Assembly (NCBI RefSeq): GCF_900114915.1 | Contig: NZ_FOUS01000008.1 | Span: 1-64,000 of the forward strand | Source: Bradyrhizobium sp. Rc3b | GTDB taxonomy: Bacteria > Pseudomonadota > Alphaproteobacteria > Rhizobiales > Xanthobacteraceae | Direction: 5' to 3' | DNA: 64,000 nt | Shown: positions 36,352-44,174 of the stretch, piece by piece | Position numbering within the stretch: position 1 is the stretch's first letter | Layout: every line of letters begins with the position of its first letter | The notes under the pieces: model-generated | Database searches by the model: none | The model's input: the letters and a program-made list of their open reading frames with translations, nothing else | Told to the model about the DNA's origin: nothing | Program-made: the position numbers and the translations under genes

Positions 36352-37779
36352 TCACGCGGCTGCGGCAATGCGCAAATGATCGGCGATCCAGCGATCGAGA
36401 TCGGCGAGTGCCAGTGCGCTCATCGCCTGCTTCTTGGCCACCGTCTTCTCGTTGCCGCGCAGGCGCGTGCCGTCGGGCTTTTTTGTCGGCGCGGTCGCAA
36501 GCGGTGGGAATAGACCGAAATTGATGTTCATCGGCTGGAACGAGCGTGTGCCGGGCTCGATGGTCTCGATATGGCCGCCGGTGATGTGGCCGAGCAGCGA
36601 TCCGAGCGCGGTCGTGCCGGGCGGGCTGACAAGCGTCTCGCCGCGCGCGTCCGCGGCTGCATAGAGACCGGCGATCAGGCCGACGCTGGCCGATTCCACA
36701 TAGCCCTCGCAACCCGTCATCTGGCCGGCAAAGCGCAGACGCGGCTGTGCGCGCAGGCGCAGCTGACTGTCGAGAAGCTTTGGCGAGTTCAGGAAGGTGT
36801 TGCGATGCAGGCCGCCGAGGCGGGCGAACTCCGCCTTCTCCAGCCCGGGAATAGTGCGGAAGATGCGCTGCTGCTCGCCGTATTTCAGTTTCGTCTGGAA
36901 TCCGACGATGTTGTAGAGCGTGCCGAGCTTGTTGTCCTGGCGCAGCTGCACGATCGCGTAGGCTTTCGTCGTGGGATCGTGCGGATTGGTGAGACCGACC
37001 GGTTTCATCGGGCCGTGGCGCAAGGTCTCGGGGCCGCGCTCCGCCATCACTTCGATCGGCAGGCAGCCGTCGAAATAGGGCGTGTTGGTCTCCCACTCCT
37101 TGAACTCGGTCTTTTCGCCAGCGATGAGCGCGGCGACGAAGCCGTCATACTGCTCCTTGGTCATCGGGCAGTTGATGTAGTCCGCGCCGGTGCCGCCGGG
37201 GCCGACCTTGTCGTAGCGCGACTGAAACCAGGCCACCGACATGTCGATGGATTCGCGGTGCACGATCGGCGCGATTGCGTCGAAGAAAGCGAGCGCGTTC
37301 TCGTCGGTCAACTCGCGGATGGCATGGGCGAGCGGTGCGGAGGTGAGGGGGCCGGTGGCAACGATGACGTTGCTCCAGTCGGCCGGCGGCAGGCCTGCAA
37401 CCTCGCCACGGGCGATCTGAATCAGGGGATGGTCGTTCAGCGCCTTGGTGACGGCCGCGGAGAAGCCGTCGCGGTCGACGGCGAGCGCGCCGCCGGCGGG
37501 CACCTGGTTGGCGTCGGCTGCGCGCATGACCAGCGAATCGAGCCGGCGCATCTCGGCATGCAGCAGGCCGACGGCGTTGTTGGCGGCGTCGTCCGAGCGG
37601 AACGAATTGGAGCAGACGAGCTCGGCGAGCCCGTCGGTGCGGTGCGCTTCGGTCATGCGGGTCGGCCGCATCTCGTGCAGCACCACGGGCACGCCGGCCT
37701 TGGCCACCTGCCAGGCGGCTTCAGAGCCGGCAAGGCCGGCGCCGATCACGTGCACGATGTTGGATTGAGGTCCTGTCAT
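36352..37779 (-). CDS. trmFO: Methylenetetrahydrofolate-tRNA-(uracil-5-)-methyltransferase
   Basis: This folate- and FAD-dependent enzyme makes 5-methyluridine at position 54 of tRNA. The 475-residue protein starts MTGPQSNIVHVIGAGLAGSE with the GxGxxG FAD loop. It has VVLHEMRPTRMTEAHRTDGL, ELVCSNSFRSDDAANNAVGL (catalytic Cys region), and FAGQMTGCEGYVESASVGL (second conserved Cys), all diagnostic of TrmFO and not of the related GidA/MnmG. Length is normal. It is followed by the kinase-like gene 8 bases later on the same strand, so the two may be co-transcribed. Confidence 0.95.
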   Translation of the reverse strand: MTGPQSNIVHVIGAGLAGSEAAWQVAKAGVPVVLHEMRPTRMTEAHRTDGLAELVCSNSFRSDDAANNAVGLLHAEMRRLDSLVMRAADANQVPAGGALAVDRDGFSAAVTKALNDHPLIQIARGEVAGLPPADWSNVIVATGPLTSAPLAHAIRELTDENALAFFDAIAPIVHRESIDMSVAWFQSRYDKVGPGGTGADYINCPMTKEQYDGFVAALIAGEKTEFKEWETNTPYFDGCLPIEVMAERGPETLRHGPMKPVGLTNPHDPTTKAYAIVQLRQDNKLGTLYNIVGFQTKLKYGEQQRIFRTIPGLEKAEFARLGGLHRNTFLNSPKLLDSQLRLRAQPRLRFAGQMTGCEGYVESASVGLIAGLYAAADARGETLVSPPGTTALGSLLGHITGGHIETIEPGTRSFQPMNINFGLFPPLATAPTKKPDGTRLRGNEKTVAKKQAMSALALADLDRWIADHLRIAAAA

Positions 37780-37853
37780 GGGGCGGACAGGTAGCGCTTT
37801 TCGGCGTGGAGTGGAATCGCCGAGATCGAGTTTTCTGCCGCTAGATACGACAA

Positions 37854-37872
37854 CGCCCGCACGAGGCGGGCG
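37854..37872 (-). terminator. Hairpin downstream of the DUF1127 gene
   Basis: CGCCCGC (37854-37860) and GCGGGCG (37866-37872) pair around ACGAG. On the minus strand it lies 37 bases after the DUF1127 stop and is followed by TTGTCG, a poor T-run, so termination is plausible but not certain. Confidence 0.5.
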
Positions 37873-37908
37873 CTATCGGTCCGTTCCGGTGGAAGGGCTG
37901 AAACGATA

Positions 37909-38061
37909 TCAGCCCTGATACTGACCGGCGGCAACGCGCGGGATGTCCGAGCGATCGAGGCCGATATCGGCCAGTTCGCGATCGCTGAGCTGGGACAGCT
38001 CGGCAACATTGCGCTGATAGTCCCGGAAGGCCTGGATCATGCGGATGAGCGAGAGCAGCAT
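37909..38061 (-). CDS. DUF1127 (YjiS-like) small protein
   Basis: The 50-residue product starts MLLSLIRMIQAF and carries the DUF1127 core AELSQLSDRELADIGLDRSD. It is a typical short member of a family found in many paralogues in Rhizobiales, where some members affect RNA turnover or phosphate and C4-metabolism regulators. The role here is unknown. The ATG at 38061 has AGGAG about 7 bases upstream; the longer frame to 38181 has no support. Stand-alone gene between trmFO and a long non-coding region. Confidence 0.88.
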   Translation of the reverse strand: MLLSLIRMIQAFRDYQRNVAELSQLSDRELADIGLDRSDIPRVAAGQYQG

Positions 38062-38720
38062 TGGTAGTCTCCTGTAGTTCGATTCAACCCTTGCCCGGGC
38101 TGCATCGTTGAAATGAATATAGGTGAGAGTGGTGCAGTGCGAAAGTTCCGATGTTGCGATGCAGCTAAGCGAGTAACGCATACCGCGAGTAAGGGAGGCT
38201 TAACCTCTCGCCAGTCCCGCCCAAGGCTTGAACTGTATGGACCGAATCTGACGACAAACTTCCGTGAAATCACGGGTTTAAGGGCTGTCGACTGATCTCG
38301 ATCATAGCCGAAATAGGTTGCGTGCCTGTCACCAGCAAGTCGGGTCGTCAGCTTCTACACCCAAGTCGGGCATGCGCGATTCGCATGAGACGAAAATCGT
38401 TATTTTGAATATAGATTCATTATTTGTGGGATGGACTTTAGGCGCGAAAGGGTCCCACAGGCTTTTTCGCGGCAGGATGCGTCGGAACGGCCCATTCGCA
38501 CCCACGATAGCGCAGCGCACACACGCCGAGCGTGTGACGATGATTACCGGGATGTAATGAAAATCAGAAATTTCGCATGCGGCTCTGCGTGATGCGCAAC
38601 ATCACGCAATTCTCGCGGGGAATTTATTGCGGCAAGTTGCCGCGTCCGGGGGAAAGTCATGTTGCAGAGGCCGGCAATGTCGCGGGTCCTGTCTCAAGAA
38701 CAACAGAAGGAAGTAACATC
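38062..38720. other. Long intergenic region with palindromes
   Basis: I see no gene in these 659 bases. It holds the promoter of the DUF1127 gene at its left end and that of the small exported protein at its right end. It contains the imperfectly spaced inverted repeat CATGCG/CGCATG (about 38371-38387), an AT-rich patch near 38395-38430, and the perfect palindrome at 38586-38608. A small RNA gene cannot be excluded. Confidence 0.5.
38586..38608 (+). promoter_or_regulatory. Perfect palindrome, possible operator
   Basis: TGCGTGATG (38586-38594) and CATCACGCA (38600-38608) are exact reverse complements around CGCAA. It ends about 112 bases before the start of the small exported protein gene. 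It looks like a dimeric-regulator binding site, but I recognise no specific regulator. Confidence 0.5.
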
Positions 38721-38984
38721 ATGACGAAGTTACTCGGGGTTATCGCAATTGCCGCCGTCGCGTTCGCCGTCGCGCCGGCCCAGGCCGCCAAGTACGCCAC
38801 GGGCGGTTGCAGCTCCGCCAACCTGGAGAAGACGGAGACCGCGATCGAGAACATGGCCGACGGCGACAGCAAGTTCGTCGCGCAGAAGGAGATCGCGGCT
38901 GCCCAGGATTCGCTGCTCAACGGCAAAATGAGTGCGTGCGGCGCGCATCTGAACAAGGCGATGCACGCCACCATGGCCAAGTGA
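38721..38984 (+). CDS. Small exported Cys-pair protein
   Basis: The 87-residue product begins MTKLLGVIAIAAVAFAVAPA with a clear signal peptide cut after AQA. The mature part of about 63 residues is helical and contains two cysteines (GGCSSANLEKTE and MSACGAHLNKAM) that may form a disulfide. The ATG at 38721 has AAGGAAG upstream; an earlier in-frame ATG at 38577 has none and would hide the signal peptide. I recognise no named family. Location suggests the periplasm. A hairpin follows the stop. Confidence 0.75.
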   Translation: MTKLLGVIAIAAVAFAVAPAQAAKYATGGCSSANLEKTETAIENMADGDSKFVAQKEIAAAQDSLLNGKMSACGAHLNKAMHATMAK

Positions 38985-38993
38985 ACGGGTAGG

Positions 38994-39043
38994 CAAACGC
39001 ACGAGAGAGGGCCGGTCGTCAGACGATCGGCCCTACGCGTTTG
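38994..39043 (+). terminator. Two-tier hairpin after the small exported protein
   Basis: Outer stem CAAACGC (38994-39000) with GCGTTTG (39037-39043); inner stem AGGGCCG (39008-39014) with CGGCCCT (39028-39034). No clear T-run follows. It lies just before the end of the converging transglycosylase gene and could serve both. Confidence 0.55.
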
Positions 39044-39054
39044 TTGATGGGTCT

Positions 39055-39879
39055 TTAAGGGGCGCGCGCCAGCTGGGTGGCGAAATAGGCGACGGTCTTG
39101 GAATAGACCTCGCTCTTGTTCCACTGCTGCAGCACCGCGAAATTCGGACTGCCCGGCTGCCAATCCTTGCCCTTCTGCCAGCCATAGCCGGCAAGATAAT
39201 TGGCGGTGGAGGCGAGCACGTCGGGCGCGTTGTGCAGGAGGTCGCGCTTGCCGTTGCCGTCGAAATCGACGGCGTATTTCATCCAGGACGACGGCATGAA
39301 CTGGGTCTGGCCGAGCTCGCCGGCCCAGGCGCCCTTCATCTCGGCTGGCACGAGATCGCCGCGCTGGACGATGCGCAGTGCGTCGAGCAGCTCGGCGCGA
39401 AACTGCTCGGCGCGCCGGCAGTCATAGGCCAGTGTGGCGAGCGACCGGATCGTGGCGAACTTGCCGGTGTTGACGCCGAAATCGGTCTCCAGGCCCCAGA
39501 TCGCGACCAGAACCTCGCCGGGGACGCCATAGGTTTGTTCGATGCGCGACAGCACCGAGCCGTACTGCTTCATCCTGTTGGAGCCGCGTTCCAGGCGCGG
39601 CGGCACCATGCGGCCGGAAAATTCCTCGAAGGTCTGGGCGAAGACCTTTTGCGAGCGGTCGCGGTTGAGCACGCTCTGATCCAGCGTTACGCCGGCAAGA
39701 CCAGATGCGATGGCCTGCTGTGAGATCCCCTTGGCCGCAGCGTCGGTCTTGAAGTCCGCAAGCCAGGCATCGAAATTGCCCGAGCCGCAGGCAACCGCGG
39801 CGAACGCTGGCTGGGCGGACAGGATTGACGCGGAGAGGGCGAAGGCTGCGAGAGCGAGACGAGAAATCGTCGAGGTCAT
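39055..39879 (-). CDS. Lytic murein transglycosylase, MltB type
   Basis: This enzyme cleaves peptidoglycan glycan strands to anhydro-muropeptides. The 274-residue product begins MTSTISRLALAAFALSASIL with a signal peptide ending AFA. It has the MltB-family core: SVLSRIEQTYGVPGEVLVAI, WGLETDFGVNTGK with catalytic Glu131, and AGELGQTQFMPSSWMKYAVD. Lacking a lipobox, it is probably soluble in the periplasm. A peptidoglycan-binding domain, common in longer homologues, is absent. The frame is open 76 codons upstream, but the signal peptide fixes the start at 39879. Confidence 0.9.
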   Translation of the reverse strand: MTSTISRLALAAFALSASILSAQPAFAAVACGSGNFDAWLADFKTDAAAKGISQQAIASGLAGVTLDQSVLNRDRSQKVFAQTFEEFSGRMVPPRLERGSNRMKQYGSVLSRIEQTYGVPGEVLVAIWGLETDFGVNTGKFATIRSLATLAYDCRRAEQFRAELLDALRIVQRGDLVPAEMKGAWAGELGQTQFMPSSWMKYAVDFDGNGKRDLLHNAPDVLASTANYLAGYGWQKGKDWQPGSPNFAVLQQWNKSEVYSKTVAYFATQLARAP

Positions 39880-40009
39880 TCGAGGTAACGAATTCCGTGA
39901 AGCGATCTGACCGGGGCGCTCAATCTCGATCGGAACCGCGGCCAAAGCAAGGCGTGCGACAGGCCGCGATCCTGCCCGAACCAGGGCAGGATCGCATGTC
40001 ACGATATCG

Positions 40010-40918
40010 TCAGGCGCCCGTCCTGTTACGCCAGGGGAAGAGGTTGGCCGGGAAGTCGGCAGCCGGCTTGCGCGGACGATGCGGCGGGGGCGGCACCGGA
40101 CGTGCACCGGGCTCCGAGACGATCACCTTGCGGTAGAGATGCCAGGTGGCATGGCCGAGCAGGGGGATCACCACGGCAAGGCCGAGGAACGCCGGGATGG
40201 TGCCGAGCGCGAGCAGGACCGCGACGATCACGCCCCAGGCCGCCATCGGCACCGGGTTCCTCGCGATCACGCGCAGCGAGGTGCTCATCGCCTCGAACGC
40301 GCCGGCATGGCGATCCAGCATCAAGGGGAACGACACGACGCTGATGCAGAGCGCGGCGAGCGCGAACAGGAAACCGACGCCGCAGCCAACCACGATCAGC
40401 CACCAGCCCTGCTGCGTCGTCAGCACGCGCGTCATGAAATCCGAGATTCCGGTGACTCCCTCATAGCCGAACGCTGCGACATAGATCGCCTGCGCGGTCG
40501 CAACCCAGGTCACGAACAGCGCGAGCAGCAACGTACCGAGGCCGAGCATCGCTCCGAACGAGGGCGAACGCAGCACCTCCATCGCATCCCAGGCGCTTGC
40601 TTCCTCATAGCGTTCGCGCCGGCTGGAAAGCTCGTAGAGACCGAGCGCTGCGAAGGGGCCGATCAGCGCGAAGCCGGCGGCGAGCGGAAACAGCAGTGGC
40701 AGCACCGAATAGCCCATCACCACGCGGGCGAGCACGAGGCCGAGCACCGGGTAGATCACGCAGAGGAGGATGGCGTGGCTCGGCACCGCCTTGAAATCTT
40801 CCCAGCCGCGCCTGAGCGCATCGTGCAGATCAGACAGCTGGATGGTTCGGATCACCGGTCCAGCCGCATCAGTGGGCTGGGCCATCGTGGGGACATTGCC
40901 CTGGTAGAGTGTAGCCAT
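40010..40918 (-). CDS. DUF2189 multi-pass membrane protein
   Basis: The 302-residue product has a soluble N-terminus containing RTIQLSDLHDALRRGWEDFK and then six hydrophobic segments, for example LLFPLAAGFALIGPFAALGL and AAWGVIVAVLLALGTIPAFL. The tail is Pro/Arg-rich. These match DUF2189, an uncharacterised inner-membrane family common in alphaproteobacteria. The ATG at 40918 (MATLYQGNVPT) is chosen; an ATG 33 bases on is an alternative. Much longer frames upstream are not supported. No neighbouring gene gives a clue to function. Confidence 0.85.
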   Translation of the reverse strand: MATLYQGNVPTMAQPTDAAGPVIRTIQLSDLHDALRRGWEDFKAVPSHAILLCVIYPVLGLVLARVVMGYSVLPLLFPLAAGFALIGPFAALGLYELSSRRERYEEASAWDAMEVLRSPSFGAMLGLGTLLLALFVTWVATAQAIYVAAFGYEGVTGISDFMTRVLTTQQGWWLIVVGCGVGFLFALAALCISVVSFPLMLDRHAGAFEAMSTSLRVIARNPVPMAAWGVIVAVLLALGTIPAFLGLAVVIPLLGHATWHLYRKVIVSEPGARPVPPPPHRPRKPAADFPANLFPWRNRTGA

Positions 40919-41252
40919 GGTCGCTAGCTCCCTTGCCGAGCGGCCGAATTCGGCGCCGGCAAACGGCGCAAGCGGCCGCCATTCTCTGAAGTCCCGCAAT
41001 TCCGACCAGACGCGAATTCCGGACGACATCGCGAGCTGAGCTGGAAGCGTACGCCCATTTCCGAGTCCTGTCCTCACGCTTGGGTGAAATTCGATGCCGC
41101 ATCGCAACCTCGACGATGTCATTCGGCCGTCATTTCGCCGCAGATAAGCTGATGCTGGTGGTGGTTCGCAGAACTTCGCGGGCGCCACGCAGTAACTTGG
41201 TCTATAAGTGCCACTCAAGGCCCTTCCAACGGATCCTTTTCGGGGAGCAGAC
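40919..41252. other. Divergent intergenic region, DUF2189 / DUF3597
   Basis: It holds the promoters of two diverging genes. I find no long inverted repeat, RNA gene or supported open frame in it. Confidence 0.5.
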
Positions 41253-41654
41253 ATGAGCATTTTCGGGAAAATCATGAGCGCGATCTTCGGCGGCCAGCCG
41301 GCTTCCGCCGCGCCCGCCGGTGGCGCGGCGCCGGGCAGTGCGCCCGCAGGGGCCGCGCCTGGAGCGTCGGCGCCGGCTTCCGCGCCCATGGCCGCGGTCG
41401 ATGTGGCGGCGATCGTCGACAAGGCGGTGGCCGCGCACAAGGGCGAGAAGCTGGAATGGCGCACCTCGATCGTCGACCTGATGAAGGCGCTCGACATCGA
41501 TTCCAGCCTCGCTGCGCGCAAGGATCTCGCCAAGGAGCTCGGCTACAGCGGCGACATGAACGACTCGGCCAGCATGAACGTCTGGCTGCACAAGCAGGTG
41601 ATGTCCAAGCTCGCCGCCAATGGCGGCAAGCTGCCGCCTGAGATCAAGCACTGA
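41253..41654 (+). CDS. DUF3597-domain protein
   Basis: The 133-residue product starts MSIFGKIMSAIFGGQPASA, has an Ala/Pro/Gly-rich spacer (residues 15-47), and a C-terminal DUF3597 domain: LEWRTSIVDLMKALDIDSSL, AARKDLAKELGYSGDMND, and MNVWLHKQVMSKLAANGGKL. The domain is helical and its function is not established. No signal peptide. GGGGAG 8 bases before the ATG supports the start over the in-frame ATG at 41208. A strong terminator follows. Confidence 0.88.
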   Translation: MSIFGKIMSAIFGGQPASAAPAGGAAPGSAPAGAAPGASAPASAPMAAVDVAAIVDKAVAAHKGEKLEWRTSIVDLMKALDIDSSLAARKDLAKELGYSGDMNDSASMNVWLHKQVMSKLAANGGKLPPEIKH

Positions 41655-41689
41655 CCTCAAGCACTGACCGAATGCCGGTCGTGCCGCAG

Positions 41690-41716
41690 GGGCCCGCGAT
41701 CGCGCGGGCCCTTTTT
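41690..41716 (+). terminator. Rho-independent terminator after the DUF3597 gene
   Basis: Perfect 9-base stem GGGCCCGCG (41690-41698) / CGCGGGCCC (41703-41711), loop ATCG, then TTTTT. It sits just before the end of the converging acetyltransferase gene. Confidence 0.92.
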
Positions 41717-41720
41717 GCTT

Positions 41721-41996
41721 TCAGCCGACTAGATCCGCATTCTCCGGATGCCTGTCGAGATAGTCGACCACGAAGCCGCAGCCGGCGATCACCTTGCGGC
41801 CGTCGCGCCGGATCAAGTCCAGCGCGCCCTTGATCAGCTCGGAGGCGATGCCGCGGCCGCGCAGCGCGCGGGGCGTCTCGGTGTGGGTGATGATGACCGC
41901 CGTCGAGGTCAGCCGGTAATTGGCGAAGGCGACCTCGTTGCCGACATCGAGTTCGAAGCGCCTCCTGTCCTTGTTGTCCCGTACCGATGCCACCAT
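41721..41996 (-). CDS. Small GNAT-fold N-acetyltransferase (CG family), copy 1
   Basis: The 91-residue product is a minimal GNAT of the YjdJ/Acetyltransf_CG type. It has FELDVGNEVAFANYRLTSTA and the acetyl-CoA-binding loop RALRGRGIASELIKGALDLI. The end, AGCGFVVDYLDRHPENADLV, is the family's C-terminal helix. The substrate is unknown. A paralogue of the same length lies at 42757-43032, across the SPW gene. ATG 41996 is the recognisable start. Confidence 0.88.
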   Translation of the reverse strand: MVASVRDNKDRRRFELDVGNEVAFANYRLTSTAVIITHTETPRALRGRGIASELIKGALDLIRRDGRKVIAGCGFVVDYLDRHPENADLVG

Positions 41997-42311
41997 GCAA
42001 GATCCTTCCGACGTGGGTCTTAGGCGTTGATCTAGGACCGTCCCGGTCCTTGGCAAGGCGCGGCCATGGGAGCTTGCCGCACGGCAGATATCTGCAAACG
42101 CGCGTGCCTGTAGCTGCAGTGCAGTATGAGAAGCCACCCTTGGTGAACACCACGCCGGCTCCAATAATTACCGGCGCCGCTCTTGCAAGTTCCACGGCGG
42201 CTCCCACGTCCTCTCAAGGACATACGCCCGAATGCGGCCGGCAGGGTCGCTAGACATTCGGAGTGTCATGATTGCCAGCCGCAGACGTATGCCTCTTTGG
42301 AGGAGGTTACG
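41997..42311. other. Divergent intergenic region, GNAT / SPW gene
   Basis: It contains promoters for both genes. The last 20 bases hold a strong ribosome-binding site (GGAGGAGG-like) for the SPW gene. I see no repeat or RNA gene, though the middle is less GC-rich than its flanks. Confidence 0.5.
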
Positions 42312-42707
42312 ATGTCGGACTTTGGTTTCTTGAATACTCATCGGACATGGGAAGACTGGTGCGGGATGCTGCTCGGCGCGCTCATCGTGGCTTCGCCGTG
42401 GTTTCCCGTCCAGGATCCGGCGATTGCCGGGCACCCGACGGCGATCCTGAATGCGGTCGCAATCGGCCTGGTCGTATTTGGCATCAGCCAGCTCGAATAT
42501 GTCGCCTTGCAGCGTTGGCAGGAGGTGACGACGATCCTCGTCGGACTGTGGCTCATAGCCTCGCCTTACGCCCTCGGCTATTCCGCTGACGGCTTTCTCC
42601 GCATCTACCACACGAGCCTCGGCGCGGCGGTGGTGCTGTTGGGCATCCTTCAGCTGTGGCAGGACTGGGATCTGAATGATCAGGACATGCTCAAGCACGG
42701 ACGATAG
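42312..42707 (+). CDS. SPW-repeat membrane protein
   Basis: The 131-residue product starts MSDFGFLNTHRTWEDWCGML and has four hydrophobic segments. Two contain the SPW-type motif: VASPWF and IASPYAL, each after LGALI- or VGLWL-like helices. This matches the SPW repeat family of small membrane proteins with unknown function. GGAGG about 7 bases before the ATG supports the start. It lies between the two small GNAT genes and converges on the second, with a shared hairpin. Confidence 0.88.
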   Translation: MSDFGFLNTHRTWEDWCGMLLGALIVASPWFPVQDPAIAGHPTAILNAVAIGLVVFGISQLEYVALQRWQEVTTILVGLWLIASPYALGYSADGFLRIYHTSLGAAVVLLGILQLWQDWDLNDQDMLKHGR

Positions 42708-42721
42708 GCCGTAGCTGTCGG

Positions 42722-42751
42722 CAGGCCCGCTGGCTACGGGCGGCGGGCCTG
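42722..42751. terminator. Bidirectional hairpin between SPW and GNAT copy 2
   Basis: CAGGCCCGC (42722-42730) and GCGGGCCTG (42743-42751) pair perfectly between two converging genes. No T-run is obvious in either direction. Confidence 0.6.
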
Positions 42752-42756
42752 TGCTC

Positions 42757-43032
42757 TCACCTCGCCACGAGGTCCGCATAATCCGGATGTTTTTCGATCC
42801 ATGCCTTCACGAACGGGCATTGCGGGATCAGCTTCAATCCGGCGGCGCGGACCTGGTCGAGCGCGCCTTGCACCAGCTTCGAGCCGACGCCCTTGCCGCC
42901 GAGCTCCTTTGGTACGTCGGTGTGCTCGAACGTGATGACGCCGCCGTCGAGCTTGTAATGCTCGGTCGCAACATGGCCCTCGACCTCGAGCTCGAAGCAG
43001 TGATGGTCCTTGTTGTCGATGACGTCGCTCAT
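42757..43032 (-). CDS. Small GNAT-fold N-acetyltransferase (CG family), copy 2
   Basis: The 91-residue product parallels copy 1 at 41721: FELEVEGHVATEHYKLDGGV, then the loop KELGGKGVGSKLVQGALDQV, and PQCPFVKAWIEKHPDYADLV at the end. Similar length and order with substantial divergence point to an old duplication. The Cys in CPF before the last helix is also present in the well-studied YidJ-type members. Function unknown. The start ATG at 43032 has GGAGG within 12 bases. Confidence 0.88.
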   Translation of the reverse strand: MSDVIDNKDHHCFELEVEGHVATEHYKLDGGVITFEHTDVPKELGGKGVGSKLVQGALDQVRAAGLKLIPQCPFVKAWIEKHPDYADLVAR

Positions 43033-43117
43033 GTCGTCGCACCTCCAATTGCGATCCTCGCGCGAAGCGGTAACGCGCGGTCAGGTCGCCTGGTTTCAGT
43101 AGCTGAGGTCGTTCGGT

Positions 43118-43477
43118 TCAATCGGCCGCTTTGGCGAGCCTGGAATCTTCGGGCTGCTGCGGCGGACGCAGGCATCCCTGGCAGATGACCAGGGAGCGGT
43201 TGACCCTGGCATCCTGCTCGGCCTCGCTGCCGTCCTGCGCTTGCCACCACTCCTTCGAATGGGGCTGAAGTCCGGCTTGCGAGCCGTTCCGCTCGGATCG
43301 GGCCGAGGTCCGCGCTGGCTGTGCTGCTGCCCGCTGCCGATTGGGATCCTCGCCGGCGCCATCCCAGGCATAACGTGCAGGCTTGAACGCGGGATCGGAG
43401 GCCAGATGCGCCTGTGGCGCCACGGCGCATCCGGCGAGCGCCAGCGACAACAGGAGGAAGGCGGGCGCTTTGACCAT
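43118..43477 (-). CDS. Putative small lipoprotein
   Basis: The 119-residue product starts MVKAPAFLLLSLALAGCAVA: a lipobox LAGC with acylated Cys at residue 17. The rest is hydrophilic, Gln/Arg/Ala-rich and low in predicted order, with CQGCLRP near the C-terminus that could form a small Cys pair. No named domain is recognised. ATG 43477 places the lipobox correctly; the longer frame has no support. Cell location should be the outer or inner membrane, facing the periplasm. Confidence 0.7.
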   Translation of the reverse strand: MVKAPAFLLLSLALAGCAVAPQAHLASDPAFKPARYAWDGAGEDPNRQRAAAQPARTSARSERNGSQAGLQPHSKEWWQAQDGSEAEQDARVNRSLVICQGCLRPPQQPEDSRLAKAAD

Positions 43478-43571
43478 GATGCGACACTCTGTACGCGAGA
43501 ACTGAGGAAGGGTGCGCCGATCATGTTTAAAATTTTCTGAACGATTGCGGCCGCGCCGGCGACAAACGCGC

Positions 43572-44069
43572 ATGCGCTATTTGATGCTTCTGCTCGCTCT
43601 GTTCGCCTCCGCCGCGCGCGCCGAGGATGCAAAGCCGTTCAATCCCTCCGACTATCCGCCCGGCGTGCAGAAGGCAGTGCGCTACGCCAATGAGGAATGC
43701 ACCAGCCAGGACGGTGGCGAGGTGACCTTCGCGCCCGATACGGTGCGCAAGATCGACCTGACCGGTGACGGCCGCGACGACTACATCGTCGATTTCCAGG
43801 ACACCAAATGCGGCGATCGCGAGACGACCTATTGCGGAACTGGCGGCTGCGTCATCAACATCCTGGTGACGCTGCCGGACGGCAACATTCGCCCGGTGTT
43901 TGACGGCTATGTCCTCCGCTACAAGATCATGGCCCCGCCGATGAAGCGCGGCGCTGCGCGCACCGTCCGCTTCGATCTTCATGGCAGCTTCTGCGGCGGC
44001 TTTGGCCCGCAGACCTGCGTCAAGCAGAAGGCGATCACGGCGACGCCGTTTGCGTTCAAGCAACCGTAG
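43572..44069 (+). CDS. Exported protein of unknown function
   Basis: The 165-residue product begins MRYLMLLLALFASAARAEDA, a signal peptide ending ARA. The mature domain has IDLTGDGRDDYIVDFQDTKC (an FG-GAP/EF-hand-like DxDGxxD calcium motif) and at least six cysteines, including CGTGGCVIN and FCGGFGPQTC, suggesting disulfides in the periplasm. The family is common in Bradyrhizobium, but I recognise no function. ATG 43572 follows from the signal peptide; a 20-residue longer frame is unlikely. Confidence 0.75.
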   Translation: MRYLMLLLALFASAARAEDAKPFNPSDYPPGVQKAVRYANEECTSQDGGEVTFAPDTVRKIDLTGDGRDDYIVDFQDTKCGDRETTYCGTGGCVINILVTLPDGNIRPVFDGYVLRYKIMAPPMKRGAARTVRFDLHGSFCGGFGPQTCVKQKAITATPFAFKQP

Positions 44070-44174
44070 GGGAGCCGTGCATCCGGCGGCCTTGCAGGGG
44101 CGCGGGCGATGGCGATAAATGGGCTGCAATGAGCCGGCGGCCAGCGCGCCGTCCGCCCTCGAAGAGGAATCCCC

